Assembly: GCA_013044035.1 (NCBI GenBank) | Contig: JABEVE010000055.1 | Location: 30,558-94,557 of the forward strand | Length of the DNA: 64,000 bases | Reading direction: 5' to 3' | Source: Burkholderiales bacterium | Lineage (GTDB): Bacteria > Pseudomonadota > Gammaproteobacteria > Burkholderiales > Burkholderiaceae_C | The notes under the pieces: generated by a model | Told to the model about the DNA's origin: nothing | The model's database searches: none | Seen by the model: only the letters and a program-made list of their open reading frames with translations | In this document: piece after piece, positions 33,528-42,240 of the stretch | Numbering within the stretch: the first letter of the stretch is position 1 | Layout: each line of letters opens with the position of its first letter | Translations under genes and position numbers: made by a program

Positions 33528-34105
33528 GTGCGACTCCGCAAATCGTTTCTGTCGTTCAAGCCCGAGCATGCCGTGCCGCTTGGGGCGGCAGCCGCCCCGC
33601 GATTCAACGGGCTGGTGCGGCTGCGGGCATCCGGGCCAGCGGCACCAATCTAAGGCAGGCCAAACACCCACCGCAAGGCAATCCGTACGAAAGTATCGGC
33701 CGCGCATTCGCCGGCGAGGCCGACCGACGAGGGCGTTTGCAGGGACGCCAGGAGCCTCATGGCACGCGACCCGGAAGACACCCATGATCGCCACGAAACA
33801 GCGTTTACATGAGGCGCGCCACTTCGACCCGCGTAAACGCAATGACCCGAGTTACGCAGCGTGCGCTCGATCACAAGCGGCGCCCGTGTCGCACGTACAC
33901 GCGACAGGATCCGAGCACATGCTGGTGATGCGTTTACCGAGTCACGCAAAGTTGACCCAGAAACGGGGGCGCGGCAAACCCATGGGACAAGACGGTCAGC
34001 CACCAACACCACGGGCTGACCACCCCCAAAAACGTGCAGGCTCTCCACACGCAACACGGGCAAACCGGCCCCAATCCCGGGCCACCATCCACCAGCAAGG
34101 CAAAC
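33528..34105. other. Repeat-rich non-coding region between dotD and the parMR-like pair
   Basis: No ORF here looks like a gene. The stretch holds GCGTTTAC at 33801-33808 with its exact inverse at 33833-33840, another GCGTTTAC at 33930-33937, and a direct repeat CCGAGT(T/C)ACGCA at 33847 and 33937. GGTCAGCC/GGCTGACC forms an inverted repeat at 33994-34021. Such a set of short direct and inverted repeats beside partition and transfer genes suits a cis-acting plasmid site (origin of transfer, origin of replication or centromere). Confidence 0.5.
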
Positions 34106-34540
34106 TCAGAACCGAACGAGGGGGCCGACTGGGGCAGGCCCGCGACCCACGGCAGACCGACCGTCATCAGAGGGCACACCGACGCCACCTGGCACACCGC
34201 CCACCGCATCCCCGGTCTGCCGCAAATCGACGACGCCGCCGGGGGCGTGGGCGCTCGGCGACCCCGCCGAGCCGGAGCTTGCCGCCGGTCGCGCCGGCAG
34301 CGGTTGTGCCGCCGGCGCGACCCGGCGCCGGCGCGAGTTCGCCCCGGCTTTCTCGGTCGACCCCAGGCGCTTCTTGGCATACGCGTAAAGCGCCTGGCGA
34401 ACCTCCCGATTAAGGCCACGTCGACACGTGCGATTCTCTTCCTCCCGGCGCGGCAACGTGGCAAGCCAATCGAGAATGACTTTGTCCACCGGATCATCCG
34501 AGTAAAGCCTGAGCGACGCGGAAAAGTCAACCTTTTCCAT
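34106..34540 (-). CDS. Probable ParR-like partner of the actin-like ATPase
   Basis: 144 residues encoded 14 bases downstream of the actin-like gene, the position parR/stbB occupies in ParM operons. The N-terminal 60 residues are charged and helical (DDPVDKVILDWLATLPRREEENRT...REVRQALYAYAKKRL), suited to a ribbon-helix-helix or similar DNA-binding domain. The rest is Pro/Gly/Ala-rich and disordered. The assignment rests on position; sequence alone does not prove it. Confidence 0.5.
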   Translation of the reverse strand: MEKVDFSASLRLYSDDPVDKVILDWLATLPRREEENRTCRRGLNREVRQALYAYAKKRLGSTEKAGANSRRRRVAPAAQPLPARPAASSGSAGSPSAHAPGGVVDLRQTGDAVGGVPGGVGVPSDDGRSAVGRGPAPVGPLVRF

Positions 34541-34554
34541 AAGGCCTCCCCCGG

Positions 34555-35550
34555 TTATGCGGCTTGCAGCGACGCGAGATAACGGTGCAGGCCGTTAACC
34601 ACCGACCATTGCGCCTCCGGTGCCACGCTGGCTTGCTTGAACGCTTGCTGGATGGGATGCGCCAGCAAGGCGGCTCCGCCTCCCACGATGCTGATGGAGT
34701 CCAGGTCCATCGCGCCATTCGGCCACAGTTTGGAAACCGACTCCACGATTTGGGCCGCGACTGTGGACGTCGCATAGTCGACCATTTCCGAAATATCCAG
34801 GACCTCGCCGCGAATCGACAGTCGGCGCTCGCGCAGCGCCGTGTGCAGGATGCCGGGCTCCATTTGTCCGCCGAATCTCCGTGAGATTTCCTCGGAGAGA
34901 ATCCCGACCATGCGGGACACGCCGACCTCGATACCGCCGCACCGCCAATACTGCACGGCGAATTCCTCCTGCTCGCTGCGCCTGCACACCACGGCCATGC
35001 CGGTCGTGAAGGTGCCGGGGTCGATGACCCCGTGGGCACCGACCAGCCGAGCGAGCCCATCATCCGCGAGGATCGCGGCGGCCGCCTGCGGCAGCACCTG
35101 CGGCCGCACGTGAATCTCGTAGCGGGCACTGCCGAGCTGGAACTCATGCACACCGTCGATGCGCGCGGCGATGTCGTCGCGGCGCGTGCTGTACAGGGCC
35201 TGCGGCACACCTGTGGCGAGGTCCACCTGGCCGACGAACCCATCCGGGCACACCCGCGTCACGGCGGCCAGCAGCAGCGCACCCCAGGCGTCCGAGCCCG
35301 GCCAGTCCGACGACAAGGTCGCCGCCCGCTGGTCCGGCGGGATCAGCGCCTCGGCCTGCTTGCCGAAGATGTAGCGGCCATTGCGCACGAGGCGGCTGGC
35401 CCGAACCTCGAGCACCTCCGGGTTGGCCAGGAAGCCGCGGTAGTTCTCCGAGAACGCGCCGACCACAGAGGGGACCATGAGGCGGAGCTCGCCATCGGCG
35501 ATCTTGGTCATCCCGGAACCGACATCGACTGCCACCTTCAATTCGCTCAT
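34555..35550 (-). CDS. parM: Actin-like plasmid segregation ATPase (ParM/StbA-type)
   Basis: 331 residues with the actin-fold nucleotide motifs in order: DVGSGMTKI near the N-terminus (phosphate 1), VIDPGTFTTGM about residue 165 (phosphate 2) and IVGGGAALL about 295 (adenosine). The polymerising ATPase pushes plasmid copies apart. The ATG at 35550 is chosen; the open frame extends 21 codons upstream but looks non-coding. The 430 bases upstream hold direct repeats that could be the centromere, as parC lies upstream of parM in plasmid R1. Confidence 0.82.
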   Translation of the reverse strand: MSELKVAVDVGSGMTKIADGELRLMVPSVVGAFSENYRGFLANPEVLEVRASRLVRNGRYIFGKQAEALIPPDQRAATLSSDWPGSDAWGALLLAAVTRVCPDGFVGQVDLATGVPQALYSTRRDDIAARIDGVHEFQLGSARYEIHVRPQVLPQAAAAILADDGLARLVGAHGVIDPGTFTTGMAVVCRRSEQEEFAVQYWRCGGIEVGVSRMVGILSEEISRRFGGQMEPGILHTALRERRLSIRGEVLDISEMVDYATSTVAAQIVESVSKLWPNGAMDLDSISIVGGGAALLAHPIQQAFKQASVAPEAQWSVVNGLHRYLASLQAA

Positions 35551-35980
35551 GTTGCACTCCAAGTTGCGGTTGTTGAGACAACCCAAACCGTACGCGCAAG
35601 AGAAACGCAACACAATGGAAGGCGTACAAAAAAAGAAAGCAAAGGACGCCCCTCTGACAAACCACTCAACTCCAACGCGTGTTCATCCATGCTTTGCCGT
35701 TGCTGCCACGCTGAACGCGCTTGACATTGCGCTGTGTATCTCACCGGTTGCGTGGCGCGAGGCCCCTCGCCGCGTGGTTGGTTCCAGGCGTTTACGTGGC
35801 GAATAGCGCCATGTTCTGGGGCGCTTTCGACCGCGCAGCGAGCGGCAATCGTGGCCGCTACGTGGCGCGAGCGGTGGCGCTTCGGCGTCGATTCCATCGC
35901 CCAAGACTCTGGGACGACAGTCTACGAACTGTCTAAAATTGATGCGCAAGACGCATGCATGCGGATTTAGTGGAGGTCTC
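35551..35980. other. Non-coding region upstream of parM with direct repeats
   Basis: No convincing gene. CGTGGCGCGAG occurs at 35751-35761 and 35861-35871, a shorter CGTGGCGA at 35795-35802, and GCGTTTAC (the motif repeated in the region downstream of parR) at 35788-35795. It lies between the divergent parM and the small plus-strand gene, so it must carry both promoters and possibly the partition site. Confidence 0.45.
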
Positions 35981-36301
35981 ATGTATTTCCTGAAGAAGAC
36001 GATCGAGAACCTTGGGGACTCCCATGCCGCGACGCTGCTCGGCGCCGCGATCGGACTTGCCCGTGATCGAGATCCGAGGTCCAGCGACGAAGCCGTCGGC
36101 GGACAAGCGCTGCGGCTGCTCACGGGCTCGCGGCAACGCCTGCTGGGCCTTCTGCAAGGCGAGCCCACCGCGGCGAGGCAGCGAATGGAGGACGTTCTGC
36201 GGGAGATCGGTAGCGGGGACGCCTACGAACACTGGGCGGGCGCGGCCGCGGGCGCGCTGCACAACGGTCTGAACCGGGCGCGCAAAGCGGCGCACGCCTG
36301 A
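35981..36301 (+). CDS. Small hypothetical protein
   Basis: 106 residues, with a good ribosome-binding site (GGAGG, 5 bases before ATG). Helical and charged, with two alanine/glycine-rich segments (AATLLGAAIGLARD, WAGAAAGALHNGL). I recognise no family. It precedes the recombinase gene by 18 bases on the same strand, so the two may be co-transcribed. Confidence 0.55.
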   Translation: MYFLKKTIENLGDSHAATLLGAAIGLARDRDPRSSDEAVGGQALRLLTGSRQRLLGLLQGEPTAARQRMEDVLREIGSGDAYEHWAGAAAGALHNGLNRARKAAHA

Positions 36302-36319
36302 TCACCAGGTTGCGACGAC

Positions 36320-37369
36320 GTGAGCAATCCAGGCATCGTAGGAATTCCCGCCCCCTTGGGGCGGGCGGCAGTTGGGCGAACGGCGTCGACCGAGGCGATG
36401 TACAAGCGCATGGCTCGCCGGCTGATCGCCGAGTTCGCGCGGCAGTTCCCCGGTGCGACGCTCTCCGATCGGGCGTGGCGACGACAGCTCGCCGCGTGGC
36501 TGTCCAAGATCTCGCGCGAGCGCGACTGGGCGCGGGCGTACTGGCGGCTGTGCCGCTCGGCCCTGGTTGGCGCTGCGCGGCAGGATATGGGTGCAGCCGA
36601 GGCCGACTGGATGCTGAACGAGATCAACGAGGCCGACCGCGCCTTGTACGCGATCCACGGACCGCATCGGCGGTGGTCGGCGAAGCGGGGCAAAGCTCGC
36701 GAGGTCCACCCTCATGATCTGCGTCGCATCGTGGCGCAGCTCGAGGGTTCGCAGTCCATCTACGCAGCGCTCGCTTCCCGGTGGCTCAAGGCCAACATGC
36801 ATGTCGGCTTGAGGCCCTCCGAATGGGACCGGGCCGAGCTCGACCTGGGTAGCCGCACGCTGTTGGTGCACAACGCCAAGCACACCAACGGCCGAGCGCA
36901 CGGGGAGGCGCGCACCGTGCACCTGGCGGATCTGCCGCAGGCCGACTGGGAGGAGATCGCACGGTTCTCGGCTGACCTGGACTCGCTCCGGCACGCCCAT
37001 GCCTTCACGGCGGTCTACGACGGCGCCCGTACGGCTCTGCGACGTGCCCGCAAGGCACTGACAAGGCAGGGCGCCAAAATCGGTTCTGTGAGCCTGTATT
37101 CAACCCGCCATCAATTCACCGCTGACCTGCGCGCCTCCGGGCGCACGCCTGCCGAGATCGCTGCGTTGCTCGGGCATGCCACGACCGACACCCAGCGGGA
37201 GCACTACGGGCGGCGGGCCAAAGGTAGGGCGGGCCGCAAGGCCGCGGCCGATTCAGCGGACCTCGCGCGGGTGCGGACGGTCGAGCACCCGTCGGCGGCC
37301 CTGGCGCGCAAACGTGCGGCATCGCAGGACCGGCCGGCGGCGACCGCGCGAGACGGCAAGCTGGCCTGA
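36320..37369 (+). CDS. Tyrosine recombinase/integrase
   Basis: 349 residues. The C-terminal catalytic domain shows HVGLRPSEW (first Arg), YSTRHQFTADL (the H-x-x-R position with Tyr in place of the first His), LLGHATTDTQREHYGRR (GH and the Tyr nucleophile). An N-terminal helical core-binding region precedes it. The start is a GTG with a weak ribosome-binding site; an ATG 39 codons in is an alternative. It could resolve plasmid multimers or integrate the element; no attachment site is evident nearby. Confidence 0.8.
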   Translation: MSNPGIVGIPAPLGRAAVGRTASTEAMYKRMARRLIAEFARQFPGATLSDRAWRRQLAAWLSKISRERDWARAYWRLCRSALVGAARQDMGAAEADWMLNEINEADRALYAIHGPHRRWSAKRGKAREVHPHDLRRIVAQLEGSQSIYAALASRWLKANMHVGLRPSEWDRAELDLGSRTLLVHNAKHTNGRAHGEARTVHLADLPQADWEEIARFSADLDSLRHAHAFTAVYDGARTALRRARKALTRQGAKIGSVSLYSTRHQFTADLRASGRTPAEIAALLGHATTDTQREHYGRRAKGRAGRKAAADSADLARVRTVEHPSAALARKRAASQDRPAATARDGKLA

Positions 37370-37410
37370 CGGCACCTCAAGGTTAACCGCTCCTTGCTGT
37401 TTCACCGTGT

Positions 37411-37440
37411 TTGCTAAGGGCATCACAAAGCTGGGATAAT
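37411..37440 (+). promoter_or_regulatory. Promoter of hipBA
   Basis: TTGCTA and GATAAT separated by 18 bases. The predicted transcription start falls at or within a base of the ATG at 37448, implying a leaderless message. Confidence 0.5.
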
Positions 37441-37447
37441 GCACGCT

Positions 37448-37780
37448 ATGACGCGCACAACTTCGTTCGCACTGGTGCCTGAGAACATCCCAGGCATGCT
37501 TCATGCCTTGGGGCGTCGCCTGCGGGAGGCGCGGATTCGGCGCGGACTGCGGCAGGAGGATGTGGCTGAGAAGCTGGGCTTCTCGAGAGCGACGATCAAT
37601 GCCGTCGAGCGCGGGAACATGACGACCGGCATGGGCGTGTACCTGAGCGTCCTGTGGATCTACGGGCTCGAGCGCGAGATCGACGTGCTGGCTGACCCGG
37701 GTCTGGACCGCGAGGGGCTGGCCTTGTCCTTCGACGTCAACGACAAACGTGTGAGGGTGGACAAGAATCATGCGGTCTGA
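37448..37780 (+). CDS. hipB: HipB-like antitoxin (XRE helix-turn-helix)
   Basis: 110 residues with a Cro/C1-type helix-turn-helix (LREARIRRGLRQEDVAEKLG, ATINAVERG). The upstream ATG at 37439 lies inside the -10 element, so 37448 is the likelier start. The gene overlaps hipA by 11 bases, the usual hipBA arrangement. It should neutralise HipA and repress the operon. Confidence 0.85.
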   Translation: MTRTTSFALVPENIPGMLHALGRRLREARIRRGLRQEDVAEKLGFSRATINAVERGNMTTGMGVYLSVLWIYGLEREIDVLADPGLDREGLALSFDVNDKRVRVDKNHAV

Positions 37781-39095
37781 AAACGGGCAAGTCTGGGTGT
37801 GGAACTGGTTGCCAGGCCACGATGGCCCGGTTCTGGCCGGCCTCTTCGAGCTTGGGGTTGAGCCTGGCGGACGGCGGCTCGGCCGCTTCCGGTACGCGCA
37901 GACCTATCTTGACCATCCTGGTCGGCTGCCGATCGACCCAGTGCTGCTGCCTTTGCGGCCCGCCGAGTTCAAGACGACGGACCTGGAGGGCATTTTTGGA
38001 GTGCTTCGCGACGCCGGTCCGGACGCATGGGGCAAGTTCCTGATCGACCGCCTGCACGGTCCGCAAGACGAGTTGGGTTACCTGTTGCATGCGCATGGCG
38101 GGCGCACCGGGTCGATCGATTTCTCAGCATCCCGGGACATTCCTCCCGCGCCGCCGCGAATGTTGACCAGCTTTCAGAACTTGGCGATCGCGGCCTTGGC
38201 CGTGCGGGTCATCATCTCAGCCAAAGGTGCAGGGGAGCCAATCCCGGATGATTTGCGGGAGGTGCTTGATGCAGGTACATCGAACGGCGGCGCACGGCCG
38301 AAATTCACGGTCGCCCTGGAAGGACGAACCTGGATCGCCAAGTTTCCGGCCAAGGATGACCATGCCGCGCTACCTCCGATGCCTCTGCAGGAATGCGCCG
38401 CCTTGACTCTGGCGCAACGGTGCGGGATCCGGGTACCAGAACACCGCCTGGTCGATGTCAAGGGAGTGCCGGTGCTTCTCGTCGAGCGCTTCGACCGGGT
38501 CGGTGCGCAGCGCCTGTCCTATGCAAGTGCGCGAACGGTGCTCTGGTCCAATCCGGAGGTGCAGCGGTGGAGCTACATGGGCTCGTACAACAATTTCTCG
38601 CGCCAGATGGGACCGTGGATCCGCACGCCCGATGAAGATCGCCACGAACTCTATCGGCGGGTGGTGTTCAATGCGTTGACCGGCAATCAGGATGACCACG
38701 ATCAGAATCACGGATTGGTCTTTGATCCTGAAATTGCCAGCTACAGACTGGCTCCCATGTTCGATCCGGTCGACTCGACCGTGAGGCCGGTGCGCTCACT
38801 GGCCATGGCGTTCGGCGACGACGCTGGGACGATCTCGATCGACAATCTCCTGTCGAATCCCGAATCCTTCGGCATGGACAAGGGCGCATGCGACGCTGCG
38901 TTGCGCTTCATCGCTGTGCAGATCGCAGGGCATTGGCGGGCTGAATTGCGGCAGCTCGGCGCAGCGGAGCCGCAAATCGACGCGATGGCGTATCGATTCG
39001 CCATCGCCGAGAGCTTCGTGCGTGCCAACGTGACGTCAGCGCACCGGGACGATATCAGTGCCGAGGAACTTGCCACAGGACCTGGAGCGCCCTAA
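37770..39095 (+). CDS. hipA: HipA-like serine/threonine kinase toxin
   Basis: 441 residues with an N-terminal HipA_N-like domain and the HipA_C kinase core: TSNGGARPKF (P-loop-like), VLLVERFDR, NALTGNQDDHDQNHG (catalytic Asp and metal ligands) and LAPMFD. All key residues appear intact. HipA of E. coli phosphorylates glutamyl-tRNA synthetase and induces persistence; the target here is unknown. The pair likely stabilises the element. Confidence 0.9.
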   Translation: MRSENGQVWVWNWLPGHDGPVLAGLFELGVEPGGRRLGRFRYAQTYLDHPGRLPIDPVLLPLRPAEFKTTDLEGIFGVLRDAGPDAWGKFLIDRLHGPQDELGYLLHAHGGRTGSIDFSASRDIPPAPPRMLTSFQNLAIAALAVRVIISAKGAGEPIPDDLREVLDAGTSNGGARPKFTVALEGRTWIAKFPAKDDHAALPPMPLQECAALTLAQRCGIRVPEHRLVDVKGVPVLLVERFDRVGAQRLSYASARTVLWSNPEVQRWSYMGSYNNFSRQMGPWIRTPDEDRHELYRRVVFNALTGNQDDHDQNHGLVFDPEIASYRLAPMFDPVDSTVRPVRSLAMAFGDDAGTISIDNLLSNPESFGMDKGACDAALRFIAVQIAGHWRAELRQLGAAEPQIDAMAYRFAIAESFVRANVTSAHRDDISAEELATGPGAP

Positions 39096-39121
39096 TTCAA
39101 GGCTGTGCGTTGCAGAGATCC

Positions 39122-39787
39122 TCAGCGCGGCGGCCAACTCGTGGCAGGAAAAAGCCAGCCCTGCCCGAATTTGAAGCCCGCGGCCGTGGCCAACGCGCGA
39201 TCCTCGGGTGTTTCGATTCCCTCGAGGATGACCACGCATCCGAGCTGCTCGAGAAGTTGGCGCAAATGTGAAAGCGTCTGCGTTCCCGCGTTGCGCAGGC
39301 TGTGGAAGAGTGTGTGGCTGATCTTGGCGAACTCGGGGCGCAGCGCGGACACTCGACCGAGCCCGTCTTCGCCCTCGCCGACGTCGTCGACCGCGATGCG
39401 GAAACCCAAGGTCTTGAGTGCTTGGATCGAGGTGCAGCTGCTCTCGAGCCAGCCGCGCTCGGTGCACTCGATGACGAGAAGACCCTCGACGATCTGGCGA
39501 GCACGCGCAAGCGCGGACAGGACCGAAAGATCGCCTTCGAGCTGGTCGCCGTCGATGTTCACGAAGATGAGATTCCAGCCCGGTGGCGTGTGCTGCTCGA
39601 GGATGAAGGGGATGCGGTCGTACCAACCCCGCCATTGCTCGGGCGAATTGTTGGGGCAGCGCTCGCGCCCGGCGAGCAACTCATAGCCGGCCACGGCCGA
39701 ATCGGCGAGCTTCACGATGGGCTGGAAGCGAAAGCCGAAGTCCCCGGGGACCGAATCGGTAGTGATCTGGGGTGCGAGACAGTTCAT
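39122..39787 (-). CDS. EAL-domain protein, possibly catalytically altered
   Basis: 221 residues, a stand-alone EAL domain. The expected E-x-L motif is YELLAG, and NIDGD, IECTE, DDVGEG, EGIET and GQG are present in order. The K-x-D motif reads KIS, so the metal-binding Asp after the catalytic-region Lys is Ser. It may be a weakened c-di-GMP phosphodiesterase or a c-di-GMP sensor. No GGDEF or sensor domain is attached. It ends the exported-protein operon, 12 bases downstream of the 455-residue protein, so it may link c-di-GMP to transfer or pili. Confidence 0.78.
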   Translation of the reverse strand: MNCLAPQITTDSVPGDFGFRFQPIVKLADSAVAGYELLAGRERCPNNSPEQWRGWYDRIPFILEQHTPPGWNLIFVNIDGDQLEGDLSVLSALARARQIVEGLLVIECTERGWLESSCTSIQALKTLGFRIAVDDVGEGEDGLGRVSALRPEFAKISHTLFHSLRNAGTQTLSHLRQLLEQLGCVVILEGIETPEDRALATAAGFKFGQGWLFPATSWPPR

Positions 39788-39799
39788 TTCGGCGCTCGC

Positions 39800-41167
39800 T
39801 CAGTGCCCCGCCTGGGTGATCGCGGTCTTGCGCACGGCGTTGGCCTGCGCCTCGATGTTGGCGTTCATCTGAGAGGACATCTGCTGTGCCTGCATCGATG
39901 CCATGCGGCTGATGTTGACCATGTTCTGGTAGTCCATGGCGGCGCGCAGCGCGTCGATCTCCGCGATCTCCTGCAGCAGCGGGGGGGCGCTGTTCATCTT
40001 GCTCAGCGACGTCCACCAGTTTTGGTTGGCGACGCGTCCTTGCACCATCATGTAAAGAAAGGTCTGAAGGCTGATGTTGTTGGCGCCGTCCTGCGTCGAC
40101 GATGGGTTTCCCGTCGAGAGGCATCCTTCGAGCGTCCCCTTGCTGGAGAAGACAGCGCCGAGAACGCACACGGTGGCGGTCGACACGCGTTGCAGAATCG
40201 ATTGCTGTTTCTGCGCGGCCGCCGACGGTGTGGCCAGAGGAACGGTCGATGCTTGGCTGAGCGCCTGCAGCAGCGTGGGTGGTGCGCTCATCGAATCGAG
40301 TTGGGCAGAAAGCCACGAACGCATCGGCAGGGTTGGAGCGTTCATCTGGGCGACCCCATTGAGCGTTTCCTGGGGGATGTCCAGGATGGCCTTCTGCAGG
40401 TTCTGGATCGCTTCGTACCGTTGGCCAGCCGGCGTGTTGACGGCTGATGGAGGCAGATTGTTCAGGGGGGTGGGGTTCGTCGTGATCTGGATGAAGCGGT
40501 TTACGTCTTGCGGGCTGTAGGACTGTGAGGCGACGCCCGCGCCGGCGGGATCTCCGATGACGTTGTTGGCGACCAGGGACCTCGGGCTGGCCTTCGCCAG
40601 CGCGTAGACATACTGTTGCTGATTGAGGTTGGCCGTGTTGGAGTTGTACGTGCGCAAGACGCCGCTGATCGCGCCGGCGGCCGTGATGTTGGCCGCGGCC
40701 CCGGCGGCCAGGCCCGCGGCTGCGGCCGCCGTTCCGCAGCTGTTGGCCAGGCGCAAATTGACGCCGTTGCCATCCGTGGGCTGGGCCAGAGCCAGGCGTG
40801 CCTGGATCTGGCCGTCGGCGACCTGCATTGCTGTCTGCGCCCTCGCGTTGTTCGCCGCGTCGACGAGCTTGGTGTCAATCTCGGACTGCTTGATCTGGGC
40901 GGCGTTGAGGGTCTGCGCGGCCTGCTGGATCTGGCTGCCGACCCAGTTGCCCAATCCAGTCAGCATGTCCGGCGTGGCCATTGGCATGGTGTTGTGGGCA
41001 TACCCGACGACCTGCCCCGGCATGCCGTACATGTCGGCGTTGAAGCCGCCGGCAGCGTGCGAGATTGCGGGCCAGCACGGGATGCCGAGCGCAAGAGCGA
41101 TGGAGATCGCCAGGCGGATCCGGCGGCGGTCTTTGGGGGAAGGTGAGAGGTGCACGGTGATCCTCAC
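39800..41167 (-). CDS. Exported hypothetical protein, probable transfer/pilus accessory
   Basis: 455 residues with a signal peptide (AISIALALGIPCWPAISHA). The mature part is Gln/Asn/Ala-rich and largely helical, with two Cys and a glycine/alanine-rich hydrophobic stretch near 160-185 (AAAAAGLAAGAAANITAAGAISG). The C-terminus is Met/Gln-rich. Its ATG overlaps the preceding stop. I do not recognise the family; co-location with a DsbC-like protein points to an envelope-spanning role. Confidence 0.65.
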   Translation of the reverse strand: MRITVHLSPSPKDRRRIRLAISIALALGIPCWPAISHAAGGFNADMYGMPGQVVGYAHNTMPMATPDMLTGLGNWVGSQIQQAAQTLNAAQIKQSEIDTKLVDAANNARAQTAMQVADGQIQARLALAQPTDGNGVNLRLANSCGTAAAAAGLAAGAAANITAAGAISGVLRTYNSNTANLNQQQYVYALAKASPRSLVANNVIGDPAGAGVASQSYSPQDVNRFIQITTNPTPLNNLPPSAVNTPAGQRYEAIQNLQKAILDIPQETLNGVAQMNAPTLPMRSWLSAQLDSMSAPPTLLQALSQASTVPLATPSAAAQKQQSILQRVSTATVCVLGAVFSSKGTLEGCLSTGNPSSTQDGANNISLQTFLYMMVQGRVANQNWWTSLSKMNSAPPLLQEIAEIDALRAAMDYQNMVNISRMASMQAQQMSSQMNANIEAQANAVRKTAITQAGH

Positions 41168-41763
41168 TTGAAGAGATTGCCGATCTTCGAGGCGTAATCG
41201 CCGAAGAAACTCGACGTGCTTCCGGCGGCCTGCGTCGAGGCGCCGGTGGCCTGCATGACCGGCTGCTGGACCGCGGAGGTCGCTGCGCCGCCGATGCTGG
41301 AGATGCCACCGCTCACACCGTTGGCGACCTGTCCGCCGAGGTTCGCGGGCAGTGCGGTGATCTGCTGCACCTGCCCGTTGAAGGCCATGACGGTGGTGTT
41401 GACGGTGTTGTTGATCGCGCTGCTCATGGCAGAACAGGCCTGCGACGTGATCTGCTGGACCACCTGGTTGAACAGCCCGCCGAGGCTGAAGCCTTGGCCC
41501 ATGTTGAAATTGGCGAAGTCCGTCTGCAGACAGGCCTGGTTCGCCGCCGGCGTCGGATTCTTGACCACGTTGTTGAGGGCAGTCTGCGCGTTTTGCGCCT
41601 GGGCGCTCAGCGCCTGCGCGACCTGTTGGGCCTGCTGGCCGCAGGACGCCGCGATGTTGGGCTGCGCAGTGGTTTGCGCGTGCGCGGCCGCGGCGATCCC
41701 CAAGAGCGCGATCGTGGCGCCTGCGCGGCGCGTGCGACGGGGGAGAATACTGCTCTGGGTCAT
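41164..41763 (-). CDS. Exported Gln/Ala-rich hypothetical protein
   Basis: 199 residues with a signal peptide ending AAAHA. The mature part is rich in Gln, Ala, Asn and Ser with three Cys (ASCGQQ, QACLQT, SQACSAM) and a glycine-rich helical C-terminus ending FFGDYASKIGNLFK. Overlaps the next gene by ATGA. Family unknown; the composition resembles periplasmic transfer proteins with assembly roles. Confidence 0.65.
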   Translation of the reverse strand: MTQSSILPRRTRRAGATIALLGIAAAAHAQTTAQPNIAASCGQQAQQVAQALSAQAQNAQTALNNVVKNPTPAANQACLQTDFANFNMGQGFSLGGLFNQVVQQITSQACSAMSSAINNTVNTTVMAFNGQVQQITALPANLGGQVANGVSGGISSIGGAATSAVQQPVMQATGASTQAAGSTSSFFGDYASKIGNLFK

Positions 41764-41785
41764 GGAATCCTCTCTCTGCAGGTGG

Positions 41786-42238
41786 TTAGGGCACGACGAT
41801 GGTCCGCAACCGCGTGAGGTTCTCGGGCGAGAACACAGCAGCTGCGGACGCGAAGATGTCGAGGACCGCCAGCCGATCGGCGGCAATACCCGCCCAGCGG
41901 CGGGCTTCGCCCGACGCGGTCAGGCGCAGTTCATCGGATTGGCGTGGTCGACAGAGCGTTGTGAGCGCCTCGTCGCTCAGGGCGATGGTGGCGATGAGCA
42001 CGAACAGATCGATGTGCACGTAGGCGAGCATCTTCCAGGTCTGCGCCTGCTCCGGCGTGAGGTCAATCGCCACGCCGGATTTGATGCATGAGACCGCCCA
42101 GTCGTGGACGTCGTTGACGAGGCGCATGTAGCCCTCAATCTCTGACTCGCTGGCCGGTGCGATCACCCACGATTCGCGGGCGGCAAGGAAGGCGAAGGCG
42201 GCCGCCCACTGCGCTGGATAGAGATCGCGTCCGCGCAT
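41786..42238 (-). CDS. Hypothetical protein
   Basis: 150 residues, no signal peptide. One fairly hydrophobic stretch (IDLFVLIATIALSDEALTTL) near the middle. The ATG at 42238 lies next to the stop of the DsbC-like gene, so the two are translated from one message. Family not recognised. Confidence 0.6.
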   Translation of the reverse strand: MRGRDLYPAQWAAAFAFLAARESWVIAPASESEIEGYMRLVNDVHDWAVSCIKSGVAIDLTPEQAQTWKMLAYVHIDLFVLIATIALSDEALTTLCRPRQSDELRLTASGEARRWAGIAADRLAVLDIFASAAAVFSPENLTRLRTIVVP

Positions 42239-42240
42239 GA

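Noticed and set aside
33448..34413. 321-residue plus-strand open frame in the region after dotD
   Set aside because: Composition (Pro/Arg/His/Ala), no ribosome-binding site and overlap with repeats indicate a chance open frame.
39302..40447. 381-residue plus-strand open frame antisense to the EAL and exported-protein genes
   Set aside because: The minus-strand genes have domain motifs and a signal peptide; the plus-strand frame has neither.
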